Assembly: GCF_002410825.1 (NCBI RefSeq)
Contig: NZ_DHOS01000030.1
Location: forward strand, 124,001-188,000
Direction: 5' to 3'
DNA: 64,000 nucleotides
From: Proteiniphilum sp. UBA5384
GTDB taxonomy: Bacteria > Bacteroidota > Bacteroidia > Bacteroidales > Dysgonomonadaceae
The notes beneath the pieces were generated by a model. That model did not search any database. It had not been told where the DNA came from and saw only the letters and a program-made list of their open reading frames with translations. Below are positions 25,464-35,132 of this stretch, one piece after another; the first letter of the stretch is position 1; the number at the start of each line of letters is the position of its first letter. Made by a program: the position numbers and the translations under genes.

Positions 25464-26789
25464 TTATCTGCTACGTCCGGAAGAAGATCTGCCGGAAGAA
25501 CTTCTTTCCCCACTACTGCTCCTTGTTGAAGAGGTTGTGCCGCTACTTCTACTCGAGGAGCTGGAGCTTGATCTTACCGTACTGCTTTCGCTGTTGCTTC
25601 TTGAGGAACTAGAACTCGAACGGGTTGTAGTCGCACTTCTACTGCTGGAAGAGCTTTGCTGTGGGCTAGTTGTAGTACTCCGGCTATTGTTGCTCGGCGA
25701 ACTTTGTGACCTGACAGTTGTACTGCTGCTCCGGGACGTACTGGGGGTTGTAATCGTACCGCTACTTCTTGTGCTGGAGGAGCTACTACTGGAACGTATG
25801 TTTGTATTTTTATCATTACTCCGTGTGGACGGGCTTTGAGTAGACCTGCCGGTCGTACTATTGCTACTTCTGGTTGTAGTTGAAGGATTCACCCTACTGT
25901 TCCTTGTTGTGGAAGAGTTGTTTCTTGTGTCGCTCTCCGATGATCTCACTGTAGCTTCACGATTCGTTGTATTACTTCGGCCACTTACGGAGGATCTTGT
26001 GCTACTGCTTCTACCGCTGGTTGCATCGGGACGATATACGCTTACCGAATTGCCGCTAACCCTTGTCGTCCTGCCTGAAGATGAACGGTTATTGTTGCTT
26101 TCAAGACGGCGTACCGTGGCTTTCCGGCCTGTCTCACGTTCGTAGTCCCTGGTGCTTGGGCCGCTGTAGTAATGGTTCTCATTATATATGTAGGTATTAT
26201 TGATGACAGTGGTCCTGTTATAGATGGTAGGACTATATCTGTTATAATGCCTGTGCATATTGTTGTTATACATGTATCTGGAGGGTAGGAAAGTCCAATA
26301 TATGCTGGGGATATTTACATGCAAATAAATATTAACGCCGGGCGCCATGGGGGCCCATCCGTAATAGCCGCCACCGCTTCTCCATGTTACCCAAGCAGGA
26401 GCCCATTCGTAACCGGGAACCCATGCCCATCCATAATAGTCATCGTAATACCAGCGTCCATAGTGGAAAGGCGCCCATCCCCATGAAAAATTCGACACCC
26501 AGGTATTTCCGTAGTCGGTCATCACCCAATACCCGTTTGTCGCATACGGATGAAAGTCCCGTCCCACATTGGGAATCCAGATTTGGCCATGGCTGCGGTC
26601 GTTGATCCATCTTCCGTGGGGGCGCAGTTCATTGTAGAATACGTTCAATGATATACCGCCTCCCTGATAGCCGTCGTCATAGTAATACTCATCATATCCC
26701 TGAGAATATGCATAATTCTGGGGAGTTCCGCAAGACCATACTATCAGTGCTATTGCGGTGAGAATGAGGGGATGTCTTAAAGCTTTCAT
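25464..26789 (-). CDS. DUF6600-type lipoprotein with a long Ser/Arg/Thr-rich tail
   Basis: The 441-aa protein begins with a lipoprotein signal peptide (LILTAIALIVWSCGTPQN, lipobox WSC). Residues about 45-190 contain the Trp/Tyr-rich repeats of the DUF6600 family (LRPHGRWINDRSHGQIWIPN, YWVMTDYGNTWVSNFSWGWA, FHYGRWYYDDYYGWAWVPGY). From about residue 225 to the end the sequence is a low-complexity tail built from Ser, Arg, Thr and Asn (for example RSSSSSSRSSGTTSSTRSSS). The tail is basic and probably disordered. The function is unknown; it should be an outer-membrane or periplasmic lipoprotein. It lies 168 bases downstream of rnfA on the same strand and may be separate from that operon. Confidence 0.85.
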   Translation of the reverse strand: MKALRHPLILTAIALIVWSCGTPQNYAYSQGYDEYYYDDGYQGGGISLNVFYNELRPHGRWINDRSHGQIWIPNVGRDFHPYATNGYWVMTDYGNTWVSNFSWGWAPFHYGRWYYDDYYGWAWVPGYEWAPAWVTWRSGGGYYGWAPMAPGVNIYLHVNIPSIYWTFLPSRYMYNNNMHRHYNRYSPTIYNRTTVINNTYIYNENHYYSGPSTRDYERETGRKATVRRLESNNNRSSSGRTTRVSGNSVSVYRPDATSGRSSSTRSSVSGRSNTTNREATVRSSESDTRNNSSTTRNSRVNPSTTTRSSNSTTGRSTQSPSTRSNDKNTNIRSSSSSSSTRSSGTITTPSTSRSSSTTVRSQSSPSNNSRSTTTSPQQSSSSSRSATTTRSSSSSSRSNSESSTVRSSSSSSSRSSGTTSSTRSSSGERSSSGRSSSGRSR

Positions 26790-26957
26790 ATCCGTAATTA
26801 TTAGAGGTGTGACTTCATTTTTTTCTTTAGCAATATGACATCCTTACCCCCAAATGGTTTAACATTTATGCCGCTTTTCCTTTTTTTTTCTCTGTTTGAT
26901 AAGGATATTATATTGTTTTACAGATATTTATATACTTTCTCCTTTGGCGTATAAAAA

Positions 26958-27548
26958 TCATTTAAACACCTGATCTATGCCGGAGAATCCCATAAAGGCC
27001 ATGGCCATAATGCCGGCGGTGATTAATGCGAGGGGAATTCCTTTCATTGCCTTGGGAACCTTGGTGAGTGCTAATTGCTCACGGATACTTGAAAAGATAA
27101 TGAGCGCCATGGCATAACCGATAGCGGTAGATACCGCATAAATCACTGATTCCAGAAGGTTATAATCTTTCTGGATCACCAGAATCGCCACGCCCAGTAT
27201 TACGCAGTTTGTAGTGATCAATGGTAAGAATACACCCAATGCCTGATAGAGCGACGGCGATATTTTTTTAAGCACGATCTCCACCATTTGTACTAATGCT
27301 GCAATCACCAGAATAAACGAGATAGTTTGCAGATATTCCAATCCGAAAGGTTCCAGAATACCTTTCTGCAGAAGGAAAGTTACTATGGTAGCAATGGTCA
27401 GTACAAAGGTGACAGCCAACCCCATGCCGATAGCTGTATCTACTTTCTTCGATACGCCCAGAAACGGGCATATACCCAAGAATTGGGCTAGTACTACGTT
27501 GTTTACAAATATGGCAACAATAATAATCCCTATAATTTCCATAATCAT
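26958..27548 (-). CDS. rnfA: Rnf complex integral membrane subunit RnfA
   Basis: RnfA is a membrane subunit of the ferredoxin:NAD+ oxidoreductase that couples electron flow to ion pumping. The protein (196 aa, or 194 from the second Met) has six predicted transmembrane helices and the conserved VNNVVLAQFLGICPFLGVSKK, whose cysteine holds the membrane [2Fe-2S] centre with RnfE. A further conserved stretch is VFLPLITTNCVILGVAI. It is the last gene of rseC-rnfBCDGEA, six bases after rnfE. Confidence 0.95.
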   Translation of the reverse strand: MIMEIIGIIIVAIFVNNVVLAQFLGICPFLGVSKKVDTAIGMGLAVTFVLTIATIVTFLLQKGILEPFGLEYLQTISFILVIAALVQMVEIVLKKISPSLYQALGVFLPLITTNCVILGVAILVIQKDYNLLESVIYAVSTAIGYAMALIIFSSIREQLALTKVPKAMKGIPLALITAGIMAMAFMGFSGIDQVFK

Positions 27549-27554
27549 TGAGGC

Positions 27555-28154
27555 TTAGTTATTTACTTCTTTCTTTTGCAATTTATTAAAGATGGCAATC
27601 AGGAATCCCAATACAATAAAAGCTCCCGGAGCCAGTACAAATATTAAAGAGCCGAATTGTTCAGGATAGATATTCAATGAGAAGATTTTTCCGGTACCCA
27701 ATAATTCACGTACCGCTCCCAAAAGGGAGAGAGCAAAAGTAAATCCCAATCCGATACCCACACCGTCGAAAACTGATGAAACCACACTGTTTTTTGAGGC
27801 AAACGACTCTGCACGTCCCAGCACGATACAGTTCACAACAATTAGGGGAATAAATATACCTAAACTATCAGCCAATGCGGGTACATAGGCATTCATCAAC
27901 ATCTCGATGATGGTTACGAAAGTGGCAATAACTACAATATAAGCCGGAATACGTACCATATCGGGAATCACATTTTTCAGCATAGATATAGCCGCATTGG
28001 AGCAAACTAACACAAACATGGTTGCCAACCCCATACTCATCCCGTTAATGGCTGAACTGGTAGTCGCCAGCGTGGGACACATCCCCAGGAGCAATACGAA
28101 AATGGGGTTTTCCTTTATCAAGCCGTTGATCAGTACTTTAAGATTATTATTCAT
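27555..28154 (-). CDS. rnfE: Rnf complex integral membrane subunit RnfE
   Basis: This 199-aa paralogue of RnfA has six predicted membrane helices. It carries the family-defining ENPIFVLLLGMCPTLATTSSA with its cluster cysteine, and FIPLIVVNCIVLGRAESFASK. RnfA and RnfE form the symmetric core of the Rnf pump. The start overlaps the end of rnfG by eight bases, suggesting translational coupling within the operon. Confidence 0.95.
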   Translation of the reverse strand: MNNNLKVLINGLIKENPIFVLLLGMCPTLATTSSAINGMSMGLATMFVLVCSNAAISMLKNVIPDMVRIPAYIVVIATFVTIIEMLMNAYVPALADSLGIFIPLIVVNCIVLGRAESFASKNSVVSSVFDGVGIGLGFTFALSLLGAVRELLGTGKIFSLNIYPEQFGSLIFVLAPGAFIVLGFLIAIFNKLQKKEVNN

Positions 28155-28818
28155 GGATGCTTCCTCCTTCCTTTGATGCTATGTCCTGTTCTGTATTATT
28201 ATTTTTTTCCGGAGAATTGCCTGTTGAGTCACCCTTTATACTCCCCAGATAAGCGGTGTAAGCCCTGTTCACTGCTTCGAGAAATGCCCTCGAGGTGATG
28301 GTTGATGCAGTAATGGCGTCTACATTTCCACCATCTTTCGATACGGTTAATGATCCTTTTGAGAGATCCCGCCCGATGATTGATTGCGACGGCTTATCAG
28401 TACTTTTGAACCATCCTGACATTTTCGCACCCAGCCCTGGTGTCTCGGCATGTTGCAGCACCGAATAGTTCACGATCTTATGTTCCATATCGAAGCCGAC
28501 CATGATTTGTATATTTCCACTGAATCCATTATTGGAAAAACTATTCAATGCGTATCCTACAATTTGTTCCCCTTTCTTTGCGGGATAAACCAAAAGGGTG
28601 TCACCTTGCCCGTCAGGCATCATAAAAGCCTCTGCTGTGGGGTCGTTATCGAATTCCGGCACTACGTCGCTAATGGCATTCTGCAGTTTCATCGCTTTGG
28701 CGTCTGCAATCGGTTTTGCCGTCATTTTGTTCACCTGTGCCAGTAGTATGGCTACTGTAAGACAGATCAATGACAGCGACAGGAACATATTTTTGAATGA
28801 TGATTCTAATTTAGCCAT
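28147..28818 (-). CDS. rnfG: Rnf complex FMN-binding subunit RnfG
   Basis: RnfG (223 aa) has one N-terminal transmembrane helix (MFLSLSLICLTVAILLAQVN) and a periplasmic FMN-binding domain. The family motif for covalent FMN attachment, normally SGATxT, appears as TASTIT in VDAITASTITSRAFLEAVN, with the threonine kept. HAETPGLGAKMSGWF is also conserved. The C-terminus ends in a polar Asn/Glu tail. It overlaps both neighbours by eight bases. Confidence 0.93.
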   Translation of the reverse strand: MAKLESSFKNMFLSLSLICLTVAILLAQVNKMTAKPIADAKAMKLQNAISDVVPEFDNDPTAEAFMMPDGQGDTLLVYPAKKGEQIVGYALNSFSNNGFSGNIQIMVGFDMEHKIVNYSVLQHAETPGLGAKMSGWFKSTDKPSQSIIGRDLSKGSLTVSKDGGNVDAITASTITSRAFLEAVNRAYTAYLGSIKGDSTGNSPEKNNNTEQDIASKEGGSIHE

Positions 28819-29776
28819 GTTTCACTACCTCCCCGAATCGTTTTGGTGTTGTGTAATTGTTGATCAGCGGTGTGAAGGCGTTCATCAGCAGAATCGCGAA
28901 GGAAACCCCTTCGGGATAAGCTCCCCAGAGGCGAATAGCCATGGTGATAAAGCCAATACCGGCACCGTAAATAAGCATTCCTTTTTTGGTCATAGGCGAT
29001 GTAACGTAATCTGTAGCCATAAAAATTGCCCCCAGCATCAGCCCTCCGGAAAAGAGATGGATTAGCGGATGATAGAGTGGGATAGGATTAAAAAGGTAAA
29101 GTATCCCCGTAAAAATTATTACCGTGCCCATAATTGCGATAGGAATATGCCATGTAATGATTTTTTTCCAGAGTAGCCAGCAGAATCCGAGTAGTAACGC
29201 CAAGGCACTCATCTCACCGAGGGAACCCGCTTCGATACCCAGGAACATTGTCTGCAAAGAGGGCAGTAGTTCCGGGTTTGTCTTCAGGTTACCCAGTATA
29301 GTAGCTGAACTGACAGCATCGACTGCGCCGGCTGTTTCAGGTGCAGGCCAGACGGTCATCTGTGCGGGGAATGATATCAAAAGGAATATGCGTCCCGCAA
29401 TAGCGGGATTAAAGATATTATTCCCTAATCCGCCGAAAGAGAGTTTCACTACGCCAATGGCAAAAAGGCATCCCAATGCCAATATCCATACCGGTAGATT
29501 AGAAGGCACGTTGAATGCTAGTAAAACACCTGTGATAATAGCCGAACCATCAAGCACTGTAGGAGTTTTCTTCATCAGATATTTTACGATGAGATATTCA
29601 AATCCCACGCAAAACAGCACTGCCAGGGCGGTAATGATCAATGCATTGAGACGGAAGACGTACAAAGCGACCAGAAACGCCGGAATAAGTGCGATAAGCA
29701 CCCCGTACATGTTTTTTTGAATCGTGTCCCCGCTGTGTATATGAGGTGAAGGGGAGACAACCATTTTGTTTTCCAT
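28811..29776 (-). CDS. rnfD: Rnf complex FMN-binding membrane subunit RnfD
   Basis: RnfD (321 aa) is a polytopic membrane protein, with about ten predicted helices, that carries covalent FMN. Typical segments are SPHIHSGDTIQKNMYGVLIA at the N-terminus, KLSFGGLGNNIFNPAIAGR in the middle and FMATDYVTSPMTKKGMLIYG near the C-terminus. The FMN threonine motif, usually SGAT, reads SSATIL. It follows rnfC by 14 bases and overlaps rnfG by eight. Confidence 0.94.
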   Translation of the reverse strand: MENKMVVSPSPHIHSGDTIQKNMYGVLIALIPAFLVALYVFRLNALIITALAVLFCVGFEYLIVKYLMKKTPTVLDGSAIITGVLLAFNVPSNLPVWILALGCLFAIGVVKLSFGGLGNNIFNPAIAGRIFLLISFPAQMTVWPAPETAGAVDAVSSATILGNLKTNPELLPSLQTMFLGIEAGSLGEMSALALLLGFCWLLWKKIITWHIPIAIMGTVIIFTGILYLFNPIPLYHPLIHLFSGGLMLGAIFMATDYVTSPMTKKGMLIYGAGIGFITMAIRLWGAYPEGVSFAILLMNAFTPLINNYTTPKRFGEVVKHG

Positions 29777-29790
29777 ATTTATAGTCTTCT

Positions 29791-31128
29791 CTAAGCGTTA
29801 GTTTTTCTTGCCCTGATAATAGTGTTTACTTTGCTTTTTCCCAGCCGGATATAATCGAGTAATGGCCGATCGGCGGGGCATGTATAACTGCATGACCCAC
29901 ATTCAATGCAATCGGTAATACGTTGTTTTTCCGCTCCATCCCATACTTCAAACTCGGTTAAGTTCATCAGCAAGGTAGGATTCAACCCCATAGGACATAT
30001 ACTCACACATTTGGCACAACGGATGCAATCCTTCATTGCTTTCCGCTTAGCTTCTAATGTTGGAATAATCAAAATTCCTGAAGTTCCTTTGGTTACCGGT
30101 ACGTCCATGGTCGCCAGTGCTTTTCCCATCATGGGACCACCACTGACGATCTTTCCCGTGGTTTCCGGAAGCCCTCCGGCCATATCAATCAGGATAGCTA
30201 CCGGGATACCCAGTCGTGAGAGTATATTGCATGGTTGCTTTACATCTTTGCCGGTAACAGTTATTACCCGTTCAACCAAAGGTTTATTCTTTTGTACTGC
30301 TTCATAAATGGCCAATATGGTTCCTACGTTCTGTACCACCGCACCTACTGAAATGGGAAGGGCGCCACTGGGTACCTGACGCCCCGTCAGGGCATCAATC
30401 AGTTGTTTCTCTCCTCCTTGTGGATATTGTACCTTCAACGCTTGTATGCTAATGCCGGGATAATTTTTTGTATATTCTGCAAATTTTCCGATAGCGTCTT
30501 TCTTATTATTTTCAATACCGATGATGGCTTTGTCCACATTCAATGCTTTCATCACGATGGTAATTCCCACCATGATCTCCTCCGTTTTTTCCAACATCAG
30601 GCGATGGTCCGAGGTAAGCCACGGCTCACATTCAACCCCGTTGATAATCAGTATTTCAGGAGTTAATCCCGGTGGAGGGGTCAGTTTTACATGGGTGGGA
30701 AATGTGGCGCCACCCATACCTACGATACCGGCAGCAGCTATTTTATCGAGTATGTCTTTGGATGAGAGGGTGCACTCTTTTTTCAGGTCGGGAGACCTGT
30801 CAATTGATTCTTCCCACTCGTCGCCCTCTACTTTGATGAAAATTGCATCGCGTCTGTACCCGCTTGCATCGACCGATCTGTCAATTTTTAATACGGTACC
30901 CGATACTGATGAGTGAATATTGGCTGAAACGAATCCAACAGCCTTGCCGATAAGGGTGCCCACCTTGACGGTGTCGCCTTTCTTTACCACGGGTTGACAG
31001 GGTGCACCGATGTGTTGCCCCAGCGGAATAATCACCTGGTTGGGAATAGCAATGGGTTGTATCGCGCTTCCGGCAGAGATTTTCTGGTCTTTAGGATGAA
31101 TACCGCCAATTCTGAAAGTCTTTAACAT
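29791..31128 (-). CDS. rnfC: Rnf complex NADH-binding subunit RnfC
   Basis: RnfC (445 aa) is the soluble subunit that exchanges electrons with NAD(H). It resembles the Nqo1/NuoF fold: a glycine-rich nucleotide-binding segment (AAAGIVGMGGATFPTHVKL), INGVECEPWLTSDHRLMLE, and near the C-terminus two [4Fe-4S] motifs, CIRCAKCVSICPMGLNP and CIECGSCSYTCPADRPL. The length is that of the short RnfC form, without the long Ala/Lys tail seen in E. coli RsxC. It is in the operon 18 bases after rnfB. Confidence 0.95.
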   Translation of the reverse strand: MLKTFRIGGIHPKDQKISAGSAIQPIAIPNQVIIPLGQHIGAPCQPVVKKGDTVKVGTLIGKAVGFVSANIHSSVSGTVLKIDRSVDASGYRRDAIFIKVEGDEWEESIDRSPDLKKECTLSSKDILDKIAAAGIVGMGGATFPTHVKLTPPPGLTPEILIINGVECEPWLTSDHRLMLEKTEEIMVGITIVMKALNVDKAIIGIENNKKDAIGKFAEYTKNYPGISIQALKVQYPQGGEKQLIDALTGRQVPSGALPISVGAVVQNVGTILAIYEAVQKNKPLVERVITVTGKDVKQPCNILSRLGIPVAILIDMAGGLPETTGKIVSGGPMMGKALATMDVPVTKGTSGILIIPTLEAKRKAMKDCIRCAKCVSICPMGLNPTLLMNLTEFEVWDGAEKQRITDCIECGSCSYTCPADRPLLDYIRLGKSKVNTIIRARKTNA

Positions 31129-31146
31129 ATTTATTTTCCTTAAATC

Positions 31147-32010
31147 TTATGCGTCAACTGTAACTGCTTCTTCTTTGGGAGATTTATCTTTCCTGGGCGG
31201 AAAATTTAATTCGAGGATGGAATTGGTGGGACAAACCGGCACACATTTGCGGCAGAGCCGGCATTTGTCATCAATAATATATGCCAGATTATTTTCAATG
31301 GTGATTGCTTCAAACGGGCAAGCCTGCTGGCATTTACTACATCCGATGCATGCTACGTCACACGATTTACGTGCTACACCTCCTTTTTCTTCATTCACGC
31401 AACTTACATAGATCCTCCTTGATTTGGGCCCCTGTTTACGCAATTCAATGATATCCTTTGGGCAGGCCTTTACACAAGCTCCACAAGCAGTACATTTGTC
31501 TTCTACCACTTCCGGGAGCATGGTGTCCGGATTGATATGGATGGCGTCAAAGGTACAGGATTCCACACAGTCGCCCAGGCCAAGACAGCCGAAAGAGCAT
31601 CCGGTATTACCTCCATAAAGCGCCGCGGCAATGGTACAATTCGATACTCCGTCGTAAAGGTTGGTGCGGGGGCGACTTTCACAGGTCCCATTACAGCGTA
31701 CTACTGCAATCTTTTTTACCGTCATCGGAGCAGTTTGTCCCAGAATCTCGGCTACCTTGTCCATCGTTGGTTGACCTCCTACGGGGCAGTTGAGCCCTTC
31801 CAGTGTTTCGGCTTTTACGCAAGCTGATGCGAATGCGGCACACCCCGGAAATCCGCAACCTCCGCAGTTGGCAGCGGGTAAGGCCTCCTGAACCTCCTGT
31901 ATGCGAGGATCTTCCTCTACCTTGAATTTTTGCCCTATCAAGTATAATATGGCAGCACTACCGGCCCCAATTACGCCTAAAGTTACAACAGCAGTTAGTA
32001 ATATACTCAT
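31147..32010 (-). CDS. rnfB: Rnf complex ferredoxin-interacting subunit RnfB
   Basis: RnfB (287 aa) brings electrons from reduced ferredoxin. It has an N-terminal membrane helix (LLTAVVTLGVIGAGSAAILYLI), then a Cys-rich [4Fe-4S] domain (CGGCGFPGCAAFASAC) and several ferredoxin motifs (CTACGACVKACPKD, CIGCSKCQQACPFEA, CRLCRKCVPVCPTN). The gene is second in the operon, 56 bases after rseC. Together with rnfC-A it encodes all six Rnf subunits, so the complex is expected to function. Confidence 0.95.
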   Translation of the reverse strand: MSILLTAVVTLGVIGAGSAAILYLIGQKFKVEEDPRIQEVQEALPAANCGGCGFPGCAAFASACVKAETLEGLNCPVGGQPTMDKVAEILGQTAPMTVKKIAVVRCNGTCESRPRTNLYDGVSNCTIAAALYGGNTGCSFGCLGLGDCVESCTFDAIHINPDTMLPEVVEDKCTACGACVKACPKDIIELRKQGPKSRRIYVSCVNEEKGGVARKSCDVACIGCSKCQQACPFEAITIENNLAYIIDDKCRLCRKCVPVCPTNSILELNFPPRKDKSPKEEAVTVDA

Positions 32011-32066
32011 AATTATATGATTTGCAGATTTGTTAATGTGCTGGCTCAGTAATTGTAATTATCAAA

Positions 32067-32480
32067 TCAGTTTTCTCTCTTCTTTATGCTGAATTGAAAT
32101 GAGTTTGCCATTTTTTTTCTCAGAAGGTAAAGGAATAGGTAGTAGGGGACAAGTGCGGCCATAGCGCTGATTGCAGCCTCCGTTTCATTGAAATTCCATA
32201 AGGAGAGAGCCAAAATAAGTGTGGCGATGAGAATAATCAGCGGTAGGACAAATGCCCAAAAAACAGCCTTGTGTCCCAGAGATTCCTTTCCCTCGATAAT
32301 TACACGTTCGTCCTCACTGAACCGGCCGGAAAAATCGATTACGTCCACCAACTTTTCTTTCGAGTCGGCAGCCATACAGGTTCTTTTGGCGTGGCACGTA
32401 CTGCAAGCTGATTCTTGCAAAATTCGCACAGTTACCTGATTGCCTCTGATTTTCTCAATGATTCCTTCGTGTTCGATCAT
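32067..32480 (-). CDS. rseC: RseC/MucC-family (SoxR-reducing system) protein
   Basis: The 137-aa membrane protein has a Cys-rich cytoplasmic N-terminal part (ESACSTCHAKRTCMAADSK) and two transmembrane helices (about residues 70-115), the layout of RseC. In Bacteroidales this gene regularly precedes rnfB, and in E. coli RseC and Rsx (Rnf) together keep SoxR reduced. Here it is the first gene of the seven-gene leftward rnf operon, so a maturation or electron-transfer role with Rnf is likely; regulation of sigma-E is less likely because that pathway differs in Bacteroidetes. Confidence 0.9.
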   Translation of the reverse strand: MIEHEGIIEKIRGNQVTVRILQESACSTCHAKRTCMAADSKEKLVDVIDFSGRFSEDERVIIEGKESLGHKAVFWAFVLPLIILIATLILALSLWNFNETEAAISAMAALVPYYLFLYLLRKKMANSFQFSIKKREN

Positions 32481-32789
32481 GAACTATGATAAATAATCCT
32501 TATTCCTTGCTTCTAATTTGAAGACAAAGTTAAGATTATTTTTTCAGATAAATAAAAGTTTTTTGAACTTACTCATACACGGAGGTTAATAAAGAATTAA
32601 AGCATTTTGTGATCTAATACTTTGCTTTAATATCTTTTATTTAATTATAAATATTGTCTATGATGTGGCCGGGGTAAGTTTTCTCTAGATTAGCCGAACA
32701 TTTACGGAGGTGAATTTGTTAAAAGCCTGATAGAGTGCGAAGAAAATAATTTAATAGTTTGATAATAATATATTTAATACTCTTCCTTT
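32481..32789. other. 309-base divergent intergenic region between the rnf operon and the aconitase operon
   Basis: The region is A/T-rich and holds no ORF. On the minus strand TAACTTTG (32532-32525) is a perfect -7 box for rseC-rnf. For the rightward aconitase only degenerate boxes are seen (TACTTTG near 32621). No riboswitch or terminator was recognised. Confidence 0.6.
32525..32532 (-). promoter_or_regulatory. -7 promoter box of the rseC-rnfBCDGEA operon
   Basis: On the minus strand the bases read TAACTTTG, matching TAnnTTTG. They lie 45 bases upstream of the rseC start. The -33 region is A/T-rich and without a clear TTTG. Confidence 0.55.
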
Positions 32790-35045
32790 ATGGTTTTTGA
32801 TATTGACATGATTCGAAAAGTTTATGACCATCTTCCTGAAAAGGTCAGATATGCAAAAGATATCTTACAACGTCCTCTGACTTTGACCGAAAAGATACTT
32901 TTTGCGCACCTCTGGCCGGGAGTTCCTGTAAAAAATTACCAGCGTGCCGGCGATTATATAGATTTTGCCCCCGACCGTGTGGCGATGCAAGATGCTACTG
33001 CACAGATGGCGTTGCTTCAATTGATGAATTCCGGGCGTACCAGCGTAGCAATTCCTTCCACAGTACACTGTGACCACCTGATACAGGCTTACAAAAACGC
33101 TGAAACCGATCTTGAAACGGCAAATATAACCAATAAGGAGGTATATGAGTTTCTGCGTGATGTGTCCAATAAATATGGAATTGGCTTTTGGAAACCGGGT
33201 GCCGGTATTATTCATCAGGTAGTGCTTGAAAATTATGCTTTCCCCGGAGGAATGATGGTTGGTACCGATTCTCATACGCCCAATGCTGGAGGGCTGGGTA
33301 TGATCGCTATTGGCGTGGGGGGAGCCGATGCCGTGGATGTAATGGCCGGGTTACCGTGGGAATTAAAGATGCCGAAGTTGATAGGGGTGAAACTTACCGG
33401 AAAATTATCCGGATGGAGTGCGCCCAAAGATGTGATACTGAAGGTAGCCGGTATTCTCACCGTAAAAGGTGGTACCAACGCCATTATCGAATATTTTGGA
33501 GATGGAGCAGCATCTCTCTCTGCCACCGGAAAAGGAACCATTTGCAACATGGGTGCCGAAGTGGGGGCTACTACCTCCATTTTTCCCTTCGACGAGAAGT
33601 CGGCTGCTTATCTGGAAAGTACAGGCAGAAAAGAGGTGGCGGCTGCAGCCCGCCGGATTATGGAATATCTACAACCCGACCCTGAAGTTGTGGCTCATCC
33701 GGAGTTGTATTATGATCAACTGATTGAAATAAATCTTTCTGACTTGGAACCCCAAATCAATGGTCCGTTTACTCCTGATGCGGCTTATTCCATTTCTGAA
33801 TTTGGTGAAGCGGTCAGGAAAAATAACTATCCGAGAAAAATGGAAGTGGGACTCATTGGCTCATGTACCAACTCATCGTATGAAGACCTTACCCGGGCAG
33901 TTTCCATCGTGAAGCAGGCACGTGAGGAGCATGTACCCGTAAAGGCGCAATTCCTCATCAATCCCGGCTCGGAGCAGATTCGTTATACGGCAGAGCGGGA
34001 TGGCATTCTGAAGGTGTTTGAAGAATCCGGCGCCACGATTATCGCCAATGCCTGTGGTCCCTGTATCGGACAGTGGAAACGTGATGATGAGGTAAAAGGT
34101 CGCCCAAATTCTATTGTGACTTCATTCAATCGTAATTTCGCCAAGCGAAATGACGGGAATCCCAATACACATGCTTTTGTGGCATCTCCTGAACTGGTTG
34201 CTGCATTGACTATCGCCGGCGACCTTTGCTTCAATCCTCTCACTGATACCCTGCAAAACGAAAGTGGCGAGTGGGTGAAATTGAATGAACCGACCGGTTT
34301 CGAAATGCCACCCAGGGGGTATGATGTGGAAGATGCGGGATATATGGCACCATCACAGGATGGAAGCAATATACAGATAACCATTGATCCCAATTCTGAC
34401 CGGTTGCAGAAACTGGAGCCTTTCCCCGCATGGCACGGTGAGGATTATATGGGCTTGCCTTTGCTTATTAAGGTTAAAGGGAAATGCACTACCGATCATA
34501 TATCCATGGCCGGACCATGGCTCCGTTTCCGTGGACATCTCGATAATATTTCCGACAATATGTTGATTGGTGCGGTGAATGCTTTTAATAACGAAACCAA
34601 TTCTGTGCTTGATCCCGGAACGATGGGATACTCACCTGTTCCCGCATTGGCCCGTAAGTTCAAGGCTAAGGGAATTGGCTCTATAGTGGTCGCAGAAGAA
34701 AATTACGGGGAAGGGTCGAGCCGTGAACATGCTGCCATGGAACCACGCCATCTGAATGTGAAGGTAATTCTTGTCAAATCGTTTGCCCGTATTCATGAAA
34801 CTAACCTGAAAAAACAGGGAATGCTGGCACTTACCTTTATCAATAAGGATGATTATGACAAGGTACAGGAAAGGGATAAAATCAGTGTGAAAGGATTGAT
34901 CGGCTTTGCGCCCGGCAGAAACCTTACTGTGGAGTTGATTCACGCTGATGGTACCAAAGATAGCTTTGAAGTAGCCCATACTTATAACGAGCAACAAATA
35001 GAGTGGTTTAAAGCGGGGAGTGCGTTAAATGCTATGAATAATTGA
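32790..35045 (+). CDS. Aconitate hydratase, mitochondrial-like type (second aconitase)
   Basis: This 751-aa enzyme has the same activity as the aconitase at 9603 but belongs to the shorter, mitochondrial-like branch common in Bacteroidetes. Cluster ligands are in [18 protein letters not shown] and [16 protein letters not shown]. The substrate-binding segments [20 protein letters not shown] and the swivel-domain [19 protein letters not shown] are intact. It starts a rightward set with two isocitrate dehydrogenases and citrate synthase (gaps of 87, 153 and 6 bases), covering the steps from oxaloacetate to 2-oxoglutarate. As the copy inside the pathway operon it is probably the main catabolic or glutamate-supplying aconitase. 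Confidence 0.95.
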   Translation: MVFDIDMIRKVYDHLPEKVRYAKDILQRPLTLTEKILFAHLWPGVPVKNYQRAGDYIDFAPDRVAMQDATAQMALLQLMNSGRTSVAIPSTVHCDHLIQAYKNAETDLETANITNKEVYEFLRDVSNKYGIGFWKPGAGIIHQVVLENYAFPGGMMVGTDSHTPNAGGLGMIAIGVGGADAVDVMAGLPWELKMPKLIGVKLTGKLSGWSAPKDVILKVAGILTVKGGTNAIIEYFGDGAASLSATGKGTICNMGAEVGATTSIFPFDEKSAAYLESTGRKEVAAAARRIMEYLQPDPEVVAHPELYYDQLIEINLSDLEPQINGPFTPDAAYSISEFGEAVRKNNYPRKMEVGLIGSCTNSSYEDLTRAVSIVKQAREEHVPVKAQFLINPGSEQIRYTAERDGILKVFEESGATIIANACGPCIGQWKRDDEVKGRPNSIVTSFNRNFAKRNDGNPNTHAFVASPELVAALTIAGDLCFNPLTDTLQNESGEWVKLNEPTGFEMPPRGYDVEDAGYMAPSQDGSNIQITIDPNSDRLQKLEPFPAWHGEDYMGLPLLIKVKGKCTTDHISMAGPWLRFRGHLDNISDNMLIGAVNAFNNETNSVLDPGTMGYSPVPALARKFKAKGIGSIVVAEENYGEGSSREHAAMEPRHLNVKVILVKSFARIHETNLKKQGMLALTFINKDDYDKVQERDKISVKGLIGFAPGRNLTVELIHADGTKDSFEVAHTYNEQQIEWFKAGSALNAMNN

Positions 35046-35132
35046 TTTGATGATTTAATATGGGTCACAAAATATAGTCAGTCGAACTATTTAGTTGCAG
35101 TCATACAACCTGCGAAACAATAATAAAAATTT

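Noticed and set aside
25537..25839. Leucine-rich 100-codon frame on the plus strand
   Set aside because: It is the complement of the Ser/Arg-rich tail of the DUF6600 lipoprotein; the leucine runs are an artefact of that repeat.
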